From JAMXLO01 sp963776505 (GTDB taxonomy: Bacteria; Pseudomonadota; Alphaproteobacteria; Acetobacterales; Acetobacteraceae): 64,000 bases of DNA. Location: NCBI GenBank assembly GCA_963776505.1, contig CAVZNH010000063.1:34846-98845 (forward strand). Direction: 5' to 3'. The stretch's first letter is position 1. Every line of letters begins with the position of its first letter. Both the position numbers and the translations under genes were made by a program. A model generated the notes under the pieces. The model did no database searches. It saw only the letters and a program-made list of their open reading frames with translations, and had not been told where the DNA came from. This document shows positions 52,113-61,136 of the stretch, piece by piece.

Positions 52113-53132
52113 TCACAGGCCGGTTGTGAGCACCATGCGGAAGCGGGCCTCGCCGCGCATCATCTTGTCATAAGCGTCGGCCGCACGTTCCAACGGCATG
52201 GTCTCGATGGTCGGCCGCACACCAGTCAGTGTGCTGAAGGCCAGCGTGTCCTGCGAATCGATCGAAGCGCCGGAGGCGTGGCCGGTTACCGTGCGGCTGG
52301 CGCCGATCAGATCGAATGGGGCGACTTCGATCGGGTCCATCCCCACGCCGATCACAACGAGCCGGCCGCGGACCGCCAGGCCCGGGATCATCGCGCTCAT
52401 TGCCTTGCCGCTGGTCACGGTCGCCAGGATCGTCTTCGCGCCGCCGAGTTTCATCAGCTCTGCCGCAACGTCCTGTGAGTCGCTGTCGACGTAGATATGG
52501 GCGCCGAGCTGCCGTGCCAGCGCTTCCTTGTCTCGGCCACGGGCGATAGCGACTGTGCGAAACCCCATCTTCGCGGCGAACTGCACGCCGAGATGGCCAA
52601 GGCCACCGATGCCGAAGATGGCGACGAGATCGCCCGGCCGCGCCCCGCTCTCGCGCAGTGCGTGAAAGGTGGTGACGCCGGCGCATAGCAGCGGCGCCGC
52701 ATCCGCGGGCGAGAGGTCATCCGGGATCAGCGCCAGCGCATCGGCAGGCGCGACCATCGCCTCGGCATAACCGCCATCATAGGTGATGCCTGGAATACGC
52801 AGGTTGCGGCAATCCACGAGATAGCCACGGCGGCATGGCTCGCACCGTCCGCAATGGCCGCCGAACCAGCCAACACCGACACGCGTGCCTTCTGCCCAGC
52901 CGGTCACGCCACTGCCGACCGCATCAATCACCCCGGCGATCTCGTGCCCCGGCACGATCGGGTATGGCACTGAGGGTAACAGCCCCTCCTTGGCGATCGA
53001 ATCACTGTGGCAGACGCCACACGCCTGCACTTTGACGCGCACTTCTCCTGGACCCGGTTGTGGCAATTCCCGCTCGACCAGTTCGAAGGGACCGTTCTTC
53101 TTGCCCAGTTGGACAACGCGCATCCTCGGCAT
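52113..53132 (-). CDS. Zinc-dependent alcohol dehydrogenase (AdhP/AdhA type)
   Basis: A 339-residue medium-chain alcohol dehydrogenase. Catalytic zinc ligands lie in CGVCHSDS (about residue 38) and VPGHEIAGV; structural zinc in HCGRCEPCRRGYLVDC. NAD-binding GIGGLGHLGVQFAAKMG near residue 170. ATG 53132 has GAGGAG 6 bases upstream; the ATG at 53192 is not needed. It is divergent from another zinc dehydrogenase at 53347. Substrates are probably primary alcohols or aldehydes. Confidence 0.92.
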   Translation of the reverse strand: MPRMRVVQLGKKNGPFELVERELPQPGPGEVRVKVQACGVCHSDSIAKEGLLPSVPYPIVPGHEIAGVIDAVGSGVTGWAEGTRVGVGWFGGHCGRCEPCRRGYLVDCRNLRIPGITYDGGYAEAMVAPADALALIPDDLSPADAAPLLCAGVTTFHALRESGARPGDLVAIFGIGGLGHLGVQFAAKMGFRTVAIARGRDKEALARQLGAHIYVDSDSQDVAAELMKLGGAKTILATVTSGKAMSAMIPGLAVRGRLVVIGVGMDPIEVAPFDLIGASRTVTGHASGASIDSQDTLAFSTLTGVRPTIETMPLERAADAYDKMMRGEARFRMVLTTGL

Positions 53133-53346
53133 CACGGTCTCCTCGTATTGGATCTGGTGTTGGGTTCGCCAAACGCGATTGTCGATGTTCACCGTGCATT
53201 GTCAAATATCATCGAGAAGTATTCTCTCATCCGGCAACGATATAACTTAGTCATCGGAACAACAGTTCCAGCGTGGGCTTGCACACTCGGCGTTGCCATC
53301 GCCAACCGCGAACAGTACGCTCACAAACGTCAGGAAGGCTTGGTGA

Positions 53347-54468
53347 ATGGGTGTGACACACGCTTCCTCCAACGAATATCGGATCCCGGCCACCATGAAG
53401 GCACTGGGTACCGGGGGCCCCGAGGAACTCGCCCTGATCGAAAAGCCGGTTCCTGAACCTGGCCCTGCCGAAGTACTTGTGCGGATTGACGCAGTCGCGA
53501 TCTGCGCGACCGATCTCGAGATAATGCGGCACGGTCTGCCAGCGTCCATCGAGGGCGAGTTACCCTTCAACAAGGGCTACACACCCGGTCACGAATACAT
53601 GGGCACGGTGGTCAAACTCGGACCAACCACCGACGAATTCCAACTCGGCGATCGTGTCGCGGTGGAGATTCACGCCGGGTGCGGCCGTTGCCAGCGCTGC
53701 CGCGAAGGCATGTATACCTCCTGCCTGAACTATGGCTTTCGCAGCCGGGGTCATCGCGCGAACGGATTCAGCACCGACGGCGGATTTGCCGAATACGCGG
53801 TGAACCATGTGAACACGATGGTTCATGTGCCGCGCGAGATGTCGGATGAAGAGGCAACTCTGATCGTGACTGCCGGCACTGCCATGTATGGCCTCGATGT
53901 ACTGGGCGGCATCATCGCTGGGGAAGGTGTCGTCGTGATCGGGCCGGGTCCGATCGGGCTGATGGGTGTCGGCGTTGCGAAGGCGTTGGGGGCTCAGCCT
54001 GTCATTTTGACAGGGACGCGAGAGAGTCGGCTAGAGATGGGCAAACGCCTCGGCGCCGACGCTGTTGTCAACATCAGGAACGACGATGCCGTGACGGCGG
54101 TTCAACGGATTACCGGCGGCAAGGGCGTGCAATATGTTCTCGAATGCTCTGGTGCGCCCAACGCGCTGAACGAGGCTGCGCGGATGGTGAACCGAGGTGG
54201 CCGCATCTGCCTTGCGGCATTTCCGCACGAGCCGGTTTCGGTCGATCTGGCCTACATCGTTCGCAACAACATCTATGTTCTGGGGATCCGTGGTGAGGGC
54301 AAGAGTGCGACCCATCGTGCGGCTGCGTTGATGGGACAGAGGCGGTTCGATGCGAAGCTTATTCACACGCACACGTTTCCGCTCGAGCAATTGCCGACCG
54401 CGCTCAGATATGCACGCGACCGTGTCGAGGACGCCATAAAGGTGGTGGTGACGATGCGGGGCGAGTGA
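53347..54468 (+). CDS. Zinc-binding dehydrogenase (threonine/sorbitol dehydrogenase-like MDR)
   Basis: A 373-residue medium-chain dehydrogenase. ATG 53347 is preceded by AGGAAGG at 8 bases; ATG 53395 would give a shorter N-terminus. Catalytic zinc: AICATDLEIM and PGHEYMGT. Structural zinc: GCGRCQRCREGMYTSC. Coenzyme motif VVIGPGPIGLMGVGVAKALG near residue 195. The Thr in place of His in the CATDLE motif is typical of the polyol/threonine dehydrogenase branch. Divergent from the alcohol dehydrogenase at 52113; the 214-bp gap is the shared control region. Confidence 0.9.
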   Translation: MGVTHASSNEYRIPATMKALGTGGPEELALIEKPVPEPGPAEVLVRIDAVAICATDLEIMRHGLPASIEGELPFNKGYTPGHEYMGTVVKLGPTTDEFQLGDRVAVEIHAGCGRCQRCREGMYTSCLNYGFRSRGHRANGFSTDGGFAEYAVNHVNTMVHVPREMSDEEATLIVTAGTAMYGLDVLGGIIAGEGVVVIGPGPIGLMGVGVAKALGAQPVILTGTRESRLEMGKRLGADAVVNIRNDDAVTAVQRITGGKGVQYVLECSGAPNALNEAARMVNRGGRICLAAFPHEPVSVDLAYIVRNNIYVLGIRGEGKSATHRAAALMGQRRFDAKLIHTHTFPLEQLPTALRYARDRVEDAIKVVVTMRGE

Positions 54469-54482
54469 GCGGCTGCATCAAC

Positions 54483-55004
54483 TCACGGATCGACGCATCC
54501 CTCGCCAGCCTGCGGGTAAGCGGTCCACCCATGGTTGGCGGCAAAGGCAACCCATCGCCGCTGATCCGCTACCGAGAGAGCCATCGTCGGGCACGCGACG
54601 TTGAATGCCTTTAACCCGACGATGCCGAACAGATTACGGTCCGGATTGAAACATCCAGGTCCGGCCTCAGGATAGCGTGGCCAGCCCTGCTGCCTGGCAA
54701 ATCCAGTCAGGCGCTCTCGCTCCGCCGCCGGCATGTTTGGATCAATGCAGGCGACGTGGAAGATGTTGACCCGCGAGAGCATCGTCTGATCAGGCACCTG
54801 CCTTACGGCGATCTGGTCGGCGCTCAGGAACAGACGTTGGACACAGTAGCCAATGTCGTCGGCGAGGAACGCCGGACTGATCATGACGCCCATCATCAGA
54901 AGAGCGCGGGCGCGCCGCGACAGTCGCGGCCATCGAAATTTGGGCATCGGCACATGCGGAAGGCGGACGTCGGCGACTGCCAAAGCCATGCTTGCATAAG
55001 CCAT
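54483..55004 (-). CDS. Membrane-anchored protein with two cysteine-bearing repeats, unknown function
   Basis: A 173-residue protein. After a basic segment a membrane helix (ALLMMGVMISPAFLA, residues 35-49) anchors an extracytoplasmic part. Two related repeats follow, each beginning after a cysteine and ending in a shared block: GWPRYPEAGPGCFNP (about 107-121) and GWTAYPQAGEGCVDP (about 159-173), preceded by similar ERxxLTGFARQQ / DQRRWVAFAANH helices. Paired cysteines suggest disulphides. No family recognised. Confidence 0.6.
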   Translation of the reverse strand: MAYASMALAVADVRLPHVPMPKFRWPRLSRRARALLMMGVMISPAFLADDIGYCVQRLFLSADQIAVRQVPDQTMLSRVNIFHVACIDPNMPAAERERLTGFARQQGWPRYPEAGPGCFNPDRNLFGIVGLKAFNVACPTMALSVADQRRWVAFAANHGWTAYPQAGEGCVDP

Positions 55005-55115
55005 TGCGACCTCCTCGGTGCAGGAGCCTGCTCACACCGTGTTGCTGGCGGTCGTCACCAGTGCAGTCAGATTAGACCTTGCGGTGGGATGCGAGGCAAG
55101 GTGGCGGCCCAAGCG

Positions 55116-56574
55116 TTAGCCCCAGAACGGCTCCAGGCTGTGGAACCTGAGCCAGGCCTGGTCGATCCGTTTTCGGGTGCGCGCGCCATGCGCGCCGATG
55201 AAGCCCAGTACGAGGCCGATGGCGAAGGCGTGGTTGCCGCCTGACAGTTCGCCAAGCAGGCTCGCCGCAACTGCGCCATCGTTCAGTGTGCCCAGCCGGT
55301 CCTGCAGTCGGCCGAGCCTGCGAATGAAGCGATGAGTTCGACCTGCCGGGATGGAGCGGCGCGAAGATCTCGGCGGCGTAGCGCAATCGCTTGGCATTCA
55401 GACGGATCGCGTGCAGCGCGGATGGCTCCAGAACGGCGAGATCGTCATCGATCTGGGTGAGTTGCTTGAGCCGCTTGTCGAGCACGCGGGCCGCAAAGTC
55501 ATCCAGCGCGACAACGAGTTCTGTCTGTCCCGATTCATCGACGATCGCCGGCCAGTCCTGCACACCGGCAAGGCAGGCGAGCTCGATCCCAAGACGCCGG
55601 AACTCGACGCTGGCCAGGAATTCGCGCAGTTCGCTGTGGCACGCGCGCCGCCGGCGCTCCACCGCGGCGAGCAGCCGCTTCAGCCGAGGCTCGGTGGGAA
55701 ATGCGGCGGCGACCGATGTGGCGGTTTCGGTCGCGAATACGTCCCAGTCGCGTGTCGGTGCCAGCTTTGCGGCAAGCGCCTTCAGGCCGGCGTCCGCCGC
55801 ATCAACTGCGGGAGAGCTTACCGCGCGGCGAAACACCTTGATCGCCGAACGCAGCCGACGGACCGCGACGCGCATCTGGTGCACCGGTTCGGGGCCCTCG
55901 CGGCCGCTGGCCGCGGCGGGCGCGAAGTGCACGACCACATCGCTCAGATGACCGACGACATGGGCGAATGCCTCGGCGACCGACAGGCCGGGCGGTAGAT
56001 CGGGCGCGCCTTCGTGTCGCGGTTCCGGCGCCTTGCCCGAGGAGGCGGCGAACGCTTCGGCGGCCAGGGTCGCGCGCGGCGCCGCGAGGCGAACCTCGCC
56101 CGCGAGCGCGACCGCCAGTGGCTGCACTGCCGCGGGGGCGCCCTCCAACACGACCCGGCTGAGGCGGTACTCGGCGGCGACCGCGCGAACCGAGCCGCTC
56201 AACAGGGTCAAGCCTACTGGGCCATGTGCCGTCGCAAGGCTGAGGCTCCCTGCGCGGCCCTCGAACGCAGCCACCGGAATCAGCGGCTCGGGGAGTGTGT
56301 GGCCGAGCGCGGAAGCTGTCCGACCTGTCGCGACCACCGGTGCAGGGGCGCCGAGTGGCCAAGTGTGCGCGTTTGGAACCAGACGCTCCAACCGCCACAG
56401 CGGACGTTGCTCGGCAAGTGCCAGACCTTGCTGTGCCAGCGCGCGATCGGGGCTGTCGTGCCAGATGATCCGCGCCGCCCGGCTGCGCGCCTTGCCATCC
56501 TTCAGTGGTGCGAGAAGTGCGAGCCTGGTCAGCCGCGACGCATCATCCGGATTGAGGCCGAGTTCCAGTTCCAT
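55116..56574 (-). CDS. CYTH-CHAD domain protein (frameshifted)
   Basis: About 486 residues. The N-terminal 190 residues resemble a CYTH/triphosphate tunnel domain but the ExExK signature is reduced to MELELGL. From about residue 200 the CHAD domain follows, with VHQMRVAVRRLRSAIKVFRR, DAGLKALAAKLAPTRDWDVF and ALHAIRLNAKRLRYAAEIF, carrying the conserved His/Arg/Lys that bind polyphosphate. One base near 55343 shifts the frame after IFAPLHPG; the true end reads RLGRLQDRLGTLNDGAVAA through FHSLEPFWG. Upstream sixA is 4 bp away on the same strand, fitting a phosphate or polyphosphate role. Confidence 0.87.
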
Positions 56575-56578
56575 GCGT

Positions 56579-57088
56579 TCAGGTCGCCGTCTCCTGGAGG
56601 TCGCGCGGCGTCAGGAAACGGACCAGCCTCGTGCCTGCTGCGTCGAGTTGCTGCCACTGCGTTGCGACAGCGAACTCGGCGAGTGCCGCGGTGGGGAAGC
56701 CGGCATGCAACCGGTCATGCGAGCCGCCGGCCAGCGACACGGCGAGTTCCTGCATGCCGGGATTATGGGCAATCAGCATGACGCTGCGCACCGTCTCGTT
56801 GACGCCGCGCAGAACAGCAAGCAGTTGTGGCGCGCTCGCGAGGTAGAGCGTCTCCACCTGTTCCACCAGCGGCGTGTCGTCCCATGGTTCGAGCGCTGCC
56901 AGCGTTTCCTGAGTGCGGCGGGAGGGCGAGACAAGCACCAGATCAGGCGTCAATCCGAGGTCGATCATCGCCTTGCGCATAGCGGCAGCCGCGCGGCGTC
57001 CGCGCTTGCTCAGCGGGCGATCGCGATCGGCGAGTTTAGCGTCGTCCCAGGACGACTTTGCATGACGTAGAAGCAGGAGCTGATGCAT
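56579..57088 (-). CDS. Histidine phosphatase family protein, SixA-like
   Basis: A 169-residue phosphohistidine phosphatase-like protein. The catalytic motif is LLLRHAKSSWDD at the N-terminus, with a second arginine in VSPSRRTQETL and the C-terminal histidine in MLIAHNPGMQEL. SixA removes phosphate from histidine phosphotransfer domains; other short members act on PTS proteins. It is followed 4 bp later by the CHAD protein gene, probably one transcript. Confidence 0.9.
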   Translation of the reverse strand: MHQLLLLRHAKSSWDDAKLADRDRPLSKRGRRAAAAMRKAMIDLGLTPDLVLVSPSRRTQETLAALEPWDDTPLVEQVETLYLASAPQLLAVLRGVNETVRSVMLIAHNPGMQELAVSLAGGSHDRLHAGFPTAALAEFAVATQWQQLDAAGTRLVRFLTPRDLQETAT

Positions 57089-57145
57089 GACGCGAGGGCT
57101 CGGTGCTGGCGAGCACCGATCCTGCCACGGCGCGGGTATGGTTGG

Positions 57146-57643
57146 CTAACGGTGGTTGCTGCCAGCCTGGGCAGTACGTGTGACGGCAGCGGCTGGGCAG
57201 GCGTCAATCGCGATCGGCTGCGGCAGTTGCTTGCTGGCGGCGTATCCCGCCAGTTCGGTGCCGCGTGCCAGCGCGAGGACCTCGCTGAAGATGCCGATAT
57301 TCTGTTGGCAGAACAGCGTGCCCTGCTGGATGCCGGATTCCGACAACGTGTTTGCCAGGCTGGTGATGTAGTCGTCATGCTCACGCTGCGCGCGACCGCC
57401 GAACGCGCGGGCAAAGTAGGCGCGAAGGGCGCGTTCGTGGGCGACCAGTTCGCCGCGGAAACGCTGCACGAAGTCATTGTAGCGGTCCTGCTGGTTGCAG
57501 GTGAGCGCCGTCACCATCAGTTTGCTCTTGAGGCCGGCGACATCGAAGGCGGTCACGTCGGCGGGCTTTGCGCACGGCTTGGCTGCGGCGATTCCGGCGG
57601 ACAGCAGGGCGCCGGCGAGCAGAGCTGCGAATTTGATGTGCAT
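57146..57643 (-). CDS. Exported protein of unknown function
   Basis: A 165-residue protein from ATG 57643 with a signal peptide (FAALLAGALLSAGIAAAKP). The mature part has five cysteines (KPCAKP, ALTCNQQ, LFCQQN and DACPAA visible) and a helical body, LVAHERALRAYFARAFGGRAQREHDDYITSLAN. No named family is recognised. It precedes sixA on the same strand by 57 bp. A C-rich hairpin lies upstream of its start. Confidence 0.65.
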   Translation of the reverse strand: MHIKFAALLAGALLSAGIAAAKPCAKPADVTAFDVAGLKSKLMVTALTCNQQDRYNDFVQRFRGELVAHERALRAYFARAFGGRAQREHDDYITSLANTLSESGIQQGTLFCQQNIGIFSEVLALARGTELAGYAASKQLPQPIAIDACPAAAVTRTAQAGSNHR

Positions 57644-57726
57644 AGCGATTTCCCCCGAATCGCGGGGAGTTTGCCGAGCAGCCGTTGGGGAAGCAAGTCG
57701 TTCCTGTTGGGTGCGGTGTCGCGCCA

Positions 57727-57753
57727 TCCCCCTCCCGCGAGGGGAGGGGGAGT
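57727..57753. repeat. C-rich palindromic element, copy 1
   Basis: The sequence ccccctcccgcgaggggagg followed by gggagt forms a hairpin between ada and the exported protein gene, whose starts diverge. The same sequence recurs at 60566-60597. It could serve as a terminator-like or REP element. Confidence 0.7.
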
Positions 57754-57807
57754 AGGACCGCAATGTACGGATGGCGAACTGGCGGCGGGATGACCAGTAT
57801 GGGTGGC

Positions 57808-58872
57808 ATGAAAGAGACGCACATGATTGATCGGCTGTCGCACGATCAGCTCTGGGATCAGGTCATTCGCCGCGAGCCTGGAGACTTTCTCTACGCCGTC
57901 AGCACGATGGGGGTGTACTGCCGGCCGGGGTGTCCGTCGCCACGTCCGCTGCGCAAGAACGTTCGGTTCTTTCGCAACATCGGCGAGGCGGAGGGTGCCG
58001 GGTTCCGGGCCTGCAAGCGCTGCGATCCGAAGGGCGAGCGCGCGCGGCTGGCGCAGGCAGTCGTTCAGGACGCCTGTGCCTTTATCGAGGCGTCCGAGGA
58101 CATCCCGTCGCTGGACGCGCTGGCGGACCGTTCCGGCTATTCGCGCTTCCACTTCCTGCGCATGTTCCGCGACCACACCGGGTTGACCCCGCGCAGCTAT
58201 GCGGAGGGTGTACGGGCACGCCGGCTGCACGCCGCACTGACAGGCGGGGCGCGGGTGGCCGATGCGGTGGCGGAGGCCGGCTATGGCTCAGAAAGCCGCG
58301 TCTACGAGAAGACCGGCGAGCTGCTCGGCATGACGCCGGGCGCACTGCGTCGAGGCGGTGAAGGCGAGGTGATCCGCACGGCATTTGCGGACTGCCCGTT
58401 CGGTCGGCTGCTGGTCGGCGCGACCGACCGCGGCGTGTGCTTCATCGGGTTCGCCGAACCGGATGAGGCGCTGCTCGGCGATCTGCGCCAGCGGTTTCCG
58501 CGGGCACGCATCGTCGCCGATGACAGTGCGCTGGCCAACGAGGTGCGCGCGGTTCTCGACTTCCTCGAGGAGCCGAAGCAGGCGCTGGACCTGCCGCTCG
58601 ACCTGCGCGGAACTGCATTTCAGCAGCGCGTGTGGCGCACGCTATGCCGCATCCCGCCGGGTGAGACGCGCACCTACGGCGAGCTGGCGCGCATGGTGGG
58701 CGATCCGCAGGCGGTGCGTGCGGTGGCACGTTGCTGCGCACGGAACCCGGTATCACTGGCAGTGCCGTGCCATCGCGTCATTGGCAGCGATGGCAGTTTG
58801 ACCGGTTATCGCTGGGGGGTGCCGCGCAAGCGCGCGCTCCTGGAGAAGGAGCGCGCGGCCACGGGCGACTGA
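57808..58872 (+). CDS. ada: Bifunctional DNA repair methyltransferase/transcriptional activator Ada
   Basis: A 354-residue Ada protein. The N-terminal Ada domain has the zinc cysteines and the phosphotriester acceptor in GVYCRPGCPSP and ACKRCDP. An AraC helix-turn-helix pair follows (SLDALADRSGYSRFHFLRMFRDHTG and VADAVAEAGYGSESRVYE). The C-terminal methylguanine transferase has TYGELARMVGDP and the acceptor cysteine in VPCHRVIGSDG. It repairs O6-methylguanine and, when methylated, activates the adaptive response. Start may be 57808 or 57823. Confidence 0.93.
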   Translation: MKETHMIDRLSHDQLWDQVIRREPGDFLYAVSTMGVYCRPGCPSPRPLRKNVRFFRNIGEAEGAGFRACKRCDPKGERARLAQAVVQDACAFIEASEDIPSLDALADRSGYSRFHFLRMFRDHTGLTPRSYAEGVRARRLHAALTGGARVADAVAEAGYGSESRVYEKTGELLGMTPGALRRGGEGEVIRTAFADCPFGRLLVGATDRGVCFIGFAEPDEALLGDLRQRFPRARIVADDSALANEVRAVLDFLEEPKQALDLPLDLRGTAFQQRVWRTLCRIPPGETRTYGELARMVGDPQAVRAVARCCARNPVSLAVPCHRVIGSDGSLTGYRWGVPRKRALLEKERAATGD

Positions 58873-58876
58873 CGGT

Positions 58877-59167
58877 TTAGCGACCGTACAGGCGGACGCC
58901 GTTGGCATCCCGGTCGGCGTCATGCTGCTGATGATGCGAGTCACGCCACTCCTGGTGCGCCTCGCGTTGCTCACGGGCTGCGGCACCGTAGTTGCCCATC
59001 GCGGCATCGCGGTGCGCCTCGGCCGAATTGCGATGAGCCTGCATCCGATCCTGCTGGGCGCGCTGCTCGTGCCGGACGGCGTCGTGGTCGCTGCCGATCA
59101 CCACCTGCGCCATCGCCGGGGACGCCACAAGAAATGCAGCCAAACCGATTGATAATGCCTTTCGCAT
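58877..59167 (-). CDS. Small exported His/Gln/Ala-rich protein
   Basis: A 96-residue protein with a clear signal peptide (LSIGLAAFLVASPAMAQ), then a short soluble region rich in His, Gln, Arg, Asp and Ala, including AQQDRMQAHRNSAEAHRDAA, ending NGVRLYGR. No family recognised. It is the second small histidine-rich exported protein in the window; metal binding or stress response is possible. It converges on ada with 4 bases between stops. Confidence 0.65.
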   Translation of the reverse strand: MRKALSIGLAAFLVASPAMAQVVIGSDHDAVRHEQRAQQDRMQAHRNSAEAHRDAAMGNYGAAAREQREAHQEWRDSHHQQHDADRDANGVRLYGR

Positions 59168-59412
59168 TCATTCTCTCCTGGTGAATTGCACATACGCGTC
59201 GCAGCGAATGATCTGCCCGCGGTCTCGGCCGCGGGTTTGCGCTGCCGGGGGGTGAGCGCTTTGTCACCCGGGCGTCAGCCTGGGAATGATTGCTGGCGAG
59301 AACGTGGCGGAATGACCATTTCACCGTAACGTGCTCTCGTCGGTTCGTGGGTTGACCGGGAGCGACTGCTGGCCTACGTGCAATTGAGAATTCGTCGCAA
59401 CTGAGAACGCCG

Positions 59413-60252
59413 ATGCTGGCAAGTCTGGTCATCGTCTTCCGCGAGGTCATCGAGGCCGGCCTGATCGTCGGCATCGTGATGGCGGCAACGCGATCCGTGC
59501 CGCGTCGCGGCTGGTGGGTCGCCGGCGGTGTTTTAGCCGGTAGCGCCGGTGCTGGGCTGGTCGCGGCGTTTGCCAGCGAGCTTGGGGCACTGTTCAACGG
59601 CTCCGGCGCGGAGTTGTTCAACGCCACAATCCTGTTGATCGCCGTCGGCATGCTGACCTGGCACAACGGCTGGATGGCCAGCCATGGACGCGAGCTTGCG
59701 CGCGAGGTGCGCGCCGTGGGGAGTGCGGTTGCGGCAGGCGAGCGGCCGCTGACCGCTGTTGCAGTAGTGGTCGCGGTTGCGGTGCTGCGGGAAGGCTCGG
59801 AGGTGGTGCTGTTCCTGTATGGTGTGTTTGCCGCCGGCGGCACGACCGTGTCAGGCATGATGGTGGGCGGCGCTCTCGGCGTCGCACTGGGCGCTGCGCT
59901 GTCGGCGCTGATCTATCTCGGCCTGCTGGCGGTGCCGGCGCATCGTCTGTTCGCGGTTACCACGGGACTGATCACGCTGCTCGCGGCAGGGCTGGCTGCG
60001 CAGGCCGTGTTCTTCCTACAGCAGGCCGATTACCTGCAGGGTCTCGCAACGCCGGTATGGGATACCTCCTGGCTGCTCGGTGACGACAGCATTCCTGGGC
60101 GGCTGTTTCACACGCTGGTGGGCTATACAGCGACGCCGGATGCCGCGCAGTTGCTCGCCTATGCACTGGTGATCGCGATGATGCTGACGACGATGCGGCT
60201 GGCGCGGGGCAGGACCGCGACCACGCACCGGGCGGCGCGTTCGGCTCATTGA
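59413..60252 (+). CDS. FTR1 family iron permease
   Basis: A 279-residue membrane protein of the FTR1/EfeU family, importing ferric iron. Two REXXE-type motifs are present: FREVIEAGL near residue 9 and LREGSEVVLF near 125, each in a membrane helix. About seven helices. No EfeO, EfeB or multicopper oxidase gene is adjacent. The 245-base upstream gap holds no visible Fur box, although this was judged only by eye. Confidence 0.9.
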   Translation: MLASLVIVFREVIEAGLIVGIVMAATRSVPRRGWWVAGGVLAGSAGAGLVAAFASELGALFNGSGAELFNATILLIAVGMLTWHNGWMASHGRELAREVRAVGSAVAAGERPLTAVAVVVAVAVLREGSEVVLFLYGVFAAGGTTVSGMMVGGALGVALGAALSALIYLGLLAVPAHRLFAVTTGLITLLAAGLAAQAVFFLQQADYLQGLATPVWDTSWLLGDDSIPGRLFHTLVGYTATPDAAQLLAYALVIAMMLTTMRLARGRTATTHRAARSAH

Positions 60253-60274
60253 GTGCCGCCGTGGCGACCTTCGC

Positions 60275-60601
60275 ATGAAGGTCTATGAGGGCGGCCGCAG
60301 TCTCGACGGCGCGGTGGTGACGGTCGATGGCGCACCGCTAGATCCGCGTTTCGATATCCGCCGTTTCAGCCGGACGGGCTTCGAGTGGACCTATGAGGGC
60401 GACGGTCCGCGGCAACTGGCGCTGGCGCTGCTGGCTGACCACCTCGGCGATCCGCAGCGGGCGCTGGCGCTGACCGAGGGTTTCATGCGCGACGTTGTGG
60501 CTGAGCTGGACAATGCGTGGCGGTTGACCAGCGCCGATGTCGAGGCGGCTCTGCGGCCCCCTCCCCCTAACCCCCTCCCGCGAGGGGAGGGGGAGTATTA
60601 G
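60275..60601 (+). CDS. DUF6166 domain protein with repeat-derived tail
   Basis: A 108-residue protein matching DUF6166: FSRTGFEWTYEGDGPRQLALALLADHLGDP and FMRDVVAELDNAWRLTSADVEAAL. The last 15 residues, RPPPPNPLPRGEGEY, are encoded by the C-rich palindrome, which has inserted at the 3' end and replaced the original stop region. Function of the family unknown. It follows the FTR1 gene by 22 bp. Confidence 0.75.
   Translation: MKVYEGGRSLDGAVVTVDGAPLDPRFDIRRFSRTGFEWTYEGDGPRQLALALLADHLGDPQRALALTEGFMRDVVAELDNAWRLTSADVEAALRPPPPNPLPRGEGEY
60557..60597. repeat. C-rich palindromic element, copy 2, inside a coding 3' end
   Basis: The same hairpin as at 57727 (ccccctcccgcgaggggagg then gggagt), preceded here by an extra cccctccccctaa. 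It is translated as the C-terminus of the DUF6166 gene and lies just before the stop. Confidence 0.75.
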
Positions 60602-60604
60602 TCC

Positions 60605-61060
60605 CTAGTCGAACGCCAGGCCCATTGTCTCGGCTACCAGGGCGGGGCGCGACGAACCTTCCACCTCGATCTGGCTGTCGAAGGTCATGCGTACGCCGCC
60701 TTCGATGTCCTCGACGTTCTTCAGCGTCTGGTGCAGTCGCACACGCGATCCGGCCGGCACCGGCGCGGTAAAGCGCACCTTGTTGGACCCGTAGTTGATG
60801 CCGCGCGAGCGCTTGCGGATGGTGTAGATGGCGTGCGACAGGCGCGGCAGCAGCGACAGCGTCAGATAGCCATGCGCGATCGTCTTGCCGCCAGACATCT
60901 CGCGCTTCGCCCGCTCCACATCGACGTGGATCCACTGATGATCGCCGGTTGCCTCGGCGAACTTGTCGATCATCGCCTGATCGACCACCACCCATTCACT
61001 GGTGCCGATCTTTTCTCCGATATGGGATTTCATATCGGCGGGCTTTTCCACCTCGAGCAT
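60605..61060 (-). CDS. MaoC family dehydratase
   Basis: A 151-residue hot-dog fold hydratase of the MaoC/PhaJ group, acting on enoyl-CoA thioesters. The active-site Asp/His pair lies in AEATGDHQWIHVD, the hydratase 2 motif, and IAHGYLTLSLLPRL follows. ATG 61060 has GGAGGA 6 bases upstream. Single-domain length is normal. It is divergent from the fatty acid hydroxylase gene. Confidence 0.9.
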   Translation of the reverse strand: MLEVEKPADMKSHIGEKIGTSEWVVVDQAMIDKFAEATGDHQWIHVDVERAKREMSGGKTIAHGYLTLSLLPRLSHAIYTIRKRSRGINYGSNKVRFTAPVPAGSRVRLHQTLKNVEDIEGGVRMTFDSQIEVEGSSRPALVAETMGLAFD

Positions 61061-61136
61061 CGCGCTTCCTCCGTCCTGATGGCGGCGACTATGGCAGGAC
61101 TTGTCGCGGCCTGGAATTCCGTCCTATCACTCGGCG

